DNA from: Entoloma clypeatum
Lineage: Eukaryota > Basidiomycota > Agaricomycetes > Agaricales > Entolomataceae
Reading direction: 5' to 3'
DNA: 64,000 bases
NCBI GenBank assembly: GCA_963565915.1
Contig: OY751495.1
Coordinates: forward strand, 3,968,001-4,032,000
This document shows positions 60,675 through 64,000 of this stretch, piece by piece. Under the pieces are notes generated by a model that was not told where the DNA came from, did no database searches, and saw only the letters and a program-made list of their open reading frames with translations. The first letter of the stretch is position 1. Each line of letters begins with the position of its first letter. The position numbers and the translations under genes are program-made.

Positions 60675-61241
60675 GATGGTGTTTTGGCAGGGGGGGTGTT
60701 GTGGTTTGAACAATAGTACCTTACATCAGGTGCACAACCCTGTTCTGACGCTTAGGCGAAAAAAAATCTGAAAAGAAAACCCAAACAATGATCTGTCTAC
60801 CCAGGCAGTCAGGATGCCCAAATGGAGGAAGATCTAGGAAAAATGAAGTCCACGCGGTCAATACCCCTATGCGTGCTGGACTGGTTGAATCGAGATGTCA
60901 AGGAGTCGGGGGTTGGAACACCTTTTGCAAACTAGACGTGTACGGTCTTCTCTTCCAAACCGTCACATGCGCCAGCAACTTCCCCGAAGGTTAGATGTGT
61001 TGGCCTTTGGTCACCTCGACACGGGATGGGCTCAATGTTTCCCTGTGTGTCTCAAACAGCAATGCTAGTTATAATGGGTGTACCAAGTGTTTCTCTTCTT
61101 ATCCCTGAAGTCTGGGAGGTCCCCCTTAATGCTAGGGTCCATGTATAGATGTGTACGTTTGACAAAAAAGCACGAAACAGTGATGTTGAAGTGGAGGAAA
61201 GGGAAGTGAGTTTGGGTGGGCGAGTTTAGAGCTTGTTCTTC
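60675..61241 (-). other. C2 leader and primer-binding site
   Basis: Non-coding leader between LTR and gag. On the minus strand AGAACAAGCT (plus 61230-61239) lies two bases from the LTR and exactly complements AGCTTGTTCT in the LTR (plus 61308-61317), about 33 bases downstream of TATATAAG: a self-priming arrangement as in families A and B. Confidence 0.7.
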
Positions 61242-61518
61242 TGTTGAGGCGACGTGGAAAGATGAGGAAGGGGCTGTATTGCCAAGAGACCCAGCGGGAA
61301 TCTCAAGAGAACAAGCTATCAAATACAAGTGAAAGTACCCTACTTATATATGTAAATGCCATGAGGCTGTGTTGAGGCAGCGTCATGCTGCGTGACTCCG
61401 GATCCTTCGCATCCTGCTGTGTGCTAACGATAAGATGTCCTCATGTATGACATGATGTAGATAAGATAAGATCGAGATAAGATAAGATAAAGTGAAAAGT
61501 GAAAATATGATCATAACA
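61242..61518 (-). repeat. C2 5' LTR (277 bp)
   Basis: Plus strand TGTTGAGGCGACG to ATGATCATAACA; matches the 3' LTR of C1 in reverse, with one short insertion (around 61378-61425) and one deletion near its U5 end. Confidence 0.88.
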
Positions 61519-61706
61519 CTCATTGGATGGGGGGGTTGAATAAGATCATCAAGATGTTTTGTGTCATCTGAAGATAGTCAGCTGTGGGTCCAATTCGACA
61601 GGGCTGGTGTTGTCGGCCATGTCTGTGGTGTGAGCAATGTTGAACGTGAACCAGATGAGGGAATGGGAGATTGTCCTGAAGGGATAGTCACCTGCTGGGA
61701 AAAGGG
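61519..61706. other. No feature recognised
   Basis: Flank of C2 and probably 3' non-coding part of the pogo element. No terminal repeats found. Confidence 0.35.
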
Positions 61707-63290
61707 TCAATCAGTGAAGTGAAAATTGTCCCGTTCTCCTCTTCCAGACGCTTGACTCACCCTCCCCTCATTCAAAGACTGTTCAGCCAGCCACAAGTAA
61801 GGTCTCCCAACATCCAATCTCATATTCATTCCATCTCCATCCTCATCATTGCTCTCTAGGTCCTCGGAATTGGAGTCTGACTCTCCTTCAGTGTCGTCCT
61901 CCGTCTCACCCTCATGTCTCCATCGTGCTGAAAAGGATGTATAATTCAGGTGTTCATCATTATTTTCACAGTCACCAGCACTGCTGCCCTCATTTATTTG
62001 GTCATCCTCCAGTATGTCAAAATTAGATGGCAGATCTCGAGGGAATGAGTTTGGTACATGGTGCACTGCATCTGTTGAGAAGCTGGCACTTGAGGCGAAG
62101 TCATCCTCATGGAAGACCTCCATGCCCACAAATGGCCATATCCCACACTTCCTCCAAGCACTGATGATTGTTTCGCAGTGAAAGGCTCTTGCTCTGGCTT
62201 GCATATATTCCTGCTCAAGATGTCTTTTCTGCATAGATCTTTTAGTCCTTGCTAGATACAGGTCGCACTGGTGTTTCCACTCCCTTTGCAAGGGCCCGAA
62301 GACGCCAATGTCAAGTGGCTGCAGCTTATGTGTGGTATGGGGCGGTAAGCAGAATAACTCGATCTTGTGCTGAATCGCAAGGTTTATCATGTTGTCTGTG
62401 ATATGGGAGCCATGGCCATTGAAGATGAGGAGAATTGGACAGCTGGACTTGTTTCTTGCCTGCACCTGGGGTATGAAGCTCTTCTTGAACCACTTTTTAC
62501 AGAGTGAGTCACTTGTCCACCCATTTTCAGATGTTGAAACACTAGTACAGTCCATGAGCATGTTTTGCCAACTTGTGTGCTGCAGCACAACTCATCATAT
62601 CTCATTGTCAATTCCTTCCTCCACATTCTCTTCATCAACGGATTTTCCTGCAAAGACAAACCCAGGTCTGAATGCCTCTCCATCTGCACAACAGCTCTCG
62701 ATAATGGTCATGAGTTCTAGATCAGCTCCTTGGAGCTTGCACTTGCTGCAGTCCTCTCACGCAAACAGATACTTGCATCCATTCTGCCCTCTTCCCCCTT
62801 CCAACTGTATTCCCTTCTCGTCCATGTTATAAATGTTTTCCCAAGGAATCTCCTTCTTCTCAATAATCTTCCGGAGCTTTTTGAAATGGTCATTGATGAC
62901 AGCAAAGTTGAATGCTCATGGTTGTTTAGGATCCAGACTATTTACCCTCTGTGCTTTGAGTTCAGGGTGCCTTTTGAGGAACCGCCATATCCACGTTTTC
63001 CTGGGGAGTTGGCCACAAATGTTGACAAGCTTTGATCGCATTGTCGCTCTGCAGACTGGCCTGCCCACAAGGCCAAGAAATCGGACCCAATCAACCAACA
63101 CCTCCTCCTGGGCTGAATTGAGGAGTCTCTCATGGTCATGTGCCTCCCTCCTGGGTTTATGGAGCCCATGATAGCGATTTCGAAGACTTGTGTATAGAAT
63201 CTCGAATTTTTTTGATGCGACAAGAAGATTCTTTACTGTGCCAGTTCTGACTGCATTACAGGCCTCCTTAGTGTTCAAGGGATCAGTCCA
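61707..63290 (-). pseudogene. Pogo/Tigger-type DDE transposase, decayed
   Basis: N-terminal part (63278-62919) has a CENP-B-like HTH (EEVLVDWVRFLGLVGRPV, then WIWRFLKRHPELKAQR). The DDE_1 domain follows: first Asp in NIYNMDEKGIQLEG (near 62825), second replaced by Asn in LIFNGHGSHIT (near 62400), third in HKLQPLDIGVFGPL. TGA stops at 62918-62916, 62759-62757, 62597-62595 and 62594-62592 are all compatible with former CGA codons. The C-terminal tail is acidic and Ser-rich (GDCENNDE, SDSNSEDLESNDEDGDG). No terminal inverted repeats identified. Confidence 0.85.
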
Positions 63291-63415
63291 GTCCGGTTTT
63301 TTGATGAAAAAAATGATGAACTGGAGACTGGCAGTTCATTTTTTTTTTCTCAAAAGTCTGAAAAAACTGGATTGGACTGGTAAAGACTGGTTCAAACCAG
63401 TTTAAACTGGTAAAA
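63285..63415. repeat. ACTGG/CCAGT motif cluster
   Basis: About six ACTGG and two CCAGT in 130 bp (e.g. GATTGGACTGGTAAAGACTG, AACCAGTTTAAACTGG), immediately upstream of the decayed transposase. Confidence 0.55.
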
Positions 63416-63599
63416 TCCTCAACCATTTATAAACCTATCAAAAGCCTGTTTTTTCAATCAAAAAAATATACTCAATTTGTTATCAATAACATGTTTCCCA
63501 AGCATTTTGGATATAAACTCTTGTAAAAATGATTGAAAACTATATAAAAGAACATTTTTGCCCATAAAAGTACAGTTTTTGAATGCATCAGCAAAATGT
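63416..63599. other. No feature recognised
   Basis: AT-rich spacer between two motif clusters, without ORF or element ends. Confidence 0.35.
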
Positions 63600-63920
63600 C
63601 TTTTTACTTGAACTTTTCTTGAAATGTCTTGAAGTTTCTTGAGGGATTTCCAAGATCTCAAGATGGTGTTCAAGGCATTCAAGACTCTCAAGGTACCTCT
63701 CAAGGCTCTCAAGGGTTCATGATTTCCAAGAGAATTCCATTGTTCTTGACACTGTCTTGGCCCTTTCAATGCTCAAGTATTCCAAGACACCTTTCAAGAC
63801 ATATATCCAAGCATTCAAGAAATCTACCTCAGTCTTCAGTCTTCCAAGACACCTCCAAGTGTTTTCAAGCAGCAGTCATATACAGACCCTGCCTCAAGTA
63901 ATACATTGGTGTTTTCAAGT
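63600..63920. repeat. TCAAG/CTTGA motif cluster
   Basis: About twelve TCAAG and five CTTGA in 320 bp, often as CTCAAGG, TTCAAGAC or TTCCAAGACACCT. The left end is CTTGA-rich and the remainder TCAAG-rich, so the cluster can fold back on itself. Confidence 0.6.
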
Positions 63921-64000
63921 TGGTACTCATCAGTCAAAGAGGTGTCCTTGTAACAGTATGATAAATTATTACATAATTTTAAGGGACTCCATAAAAATGT

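Larger units (their letters stand above)
40605..61518 (-). mobile_element. Gypsy family C copy 2 (C2), host of two copia elements
   Basis: 5' LTR at 61242-61518, then leader, gag (split by copia-2 at 54263-60036), protease-RT-RNase H, copia-1 insertion (41291-51713), and RNase H/integrase to about 40605, where it is truncated inside the integrase core (ADFIVGLP). No 3' LTR. Closing both gaps restores collinear gag and RNase H. RT has a catalytic D-to-N change. Confidence 0.88.

Overview
The window looks like a transposon graveyard from a filamentous basidiomycete, probably an Agaricomycete. That assignment is inference: it rests on chromodomain Ty3/gypsy elements, Ty1/copia elements, Tc1 and pogo elements, short GTRAGY introns with CTAAC branch sites, and no bacterial features. 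I see no intact host gene. Nearly everything is a mobile element, mostly nested in another, and the borders can be fixed to the base from LTR ends and target-site duplications (TSDs).

Layout. 1-2450: degenerate foldback region. 2815-2985: GGTCC cluster. 3312-7089: two decayed intron-containing genes on the minus strand. 7090-17110: gypsy family A copy 1 (A1, plus), split by gypsy family B copy 1 (B1, minus, 9361-15927, TSD TCGCC). 17111-21182: 3' part of a second A copy (A2), split by a Tc1 element (17641-19303). 21583-28124: B2, a recombinant B element with unlike LTRs and unlike flanks. 28125-39713: gypsy family C copy 1 (C1, plus), split by B3 (31647-37849, TSD ACCTT). 40605-61518: C2 (minus), split by a decayed copia (copia-1, 41291-51713, TSD TTTAT) and an intact copia (copia-2, 54263-60036, TSD CCTTC). 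Copia-1 carries a deleted Tc1 in one LTR. Its other LTR carries a TA-flanked non-autonomous element that itself holds a poly(A)-tailed, tRNA-headed retroposon. 61707-63290: decayed pogo/Tigger transposase. 63285-63920: short-motif clusters.

How the genes work. B elements encode an upstream Gag-like ORF, Gag with two CCHC knuckles, a protease-RT-RNase H-integrase-chromodomain Pol, and a conserved extra ORF (ORF3) between pol and the 3' LTR. All three gypsy families show the signature of Tf1-type self-priming: a primer-binding site two bases inside the LTR is complementary to the predicted transcript 5' end, about 30 bases after a TATA box. Both copia families instead have a site matching the anticodon region of initiator tRNA-Met, and both have a plausible leader intron whose donor overlaps an AUG. 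In copia-1 that AUG opens a 243-codon membrane, Cys-rich, PPPY-containing ORF.

Decay is dominated by CGA-to-TGA, CAG-to-TAG and TGG-to-TGA stops (C-to-T or G-to-A changes), as expected from cytosine methylation or a RIP-like process. Copia-2, with LTRs I could not tell apart, is the youngest insertion.
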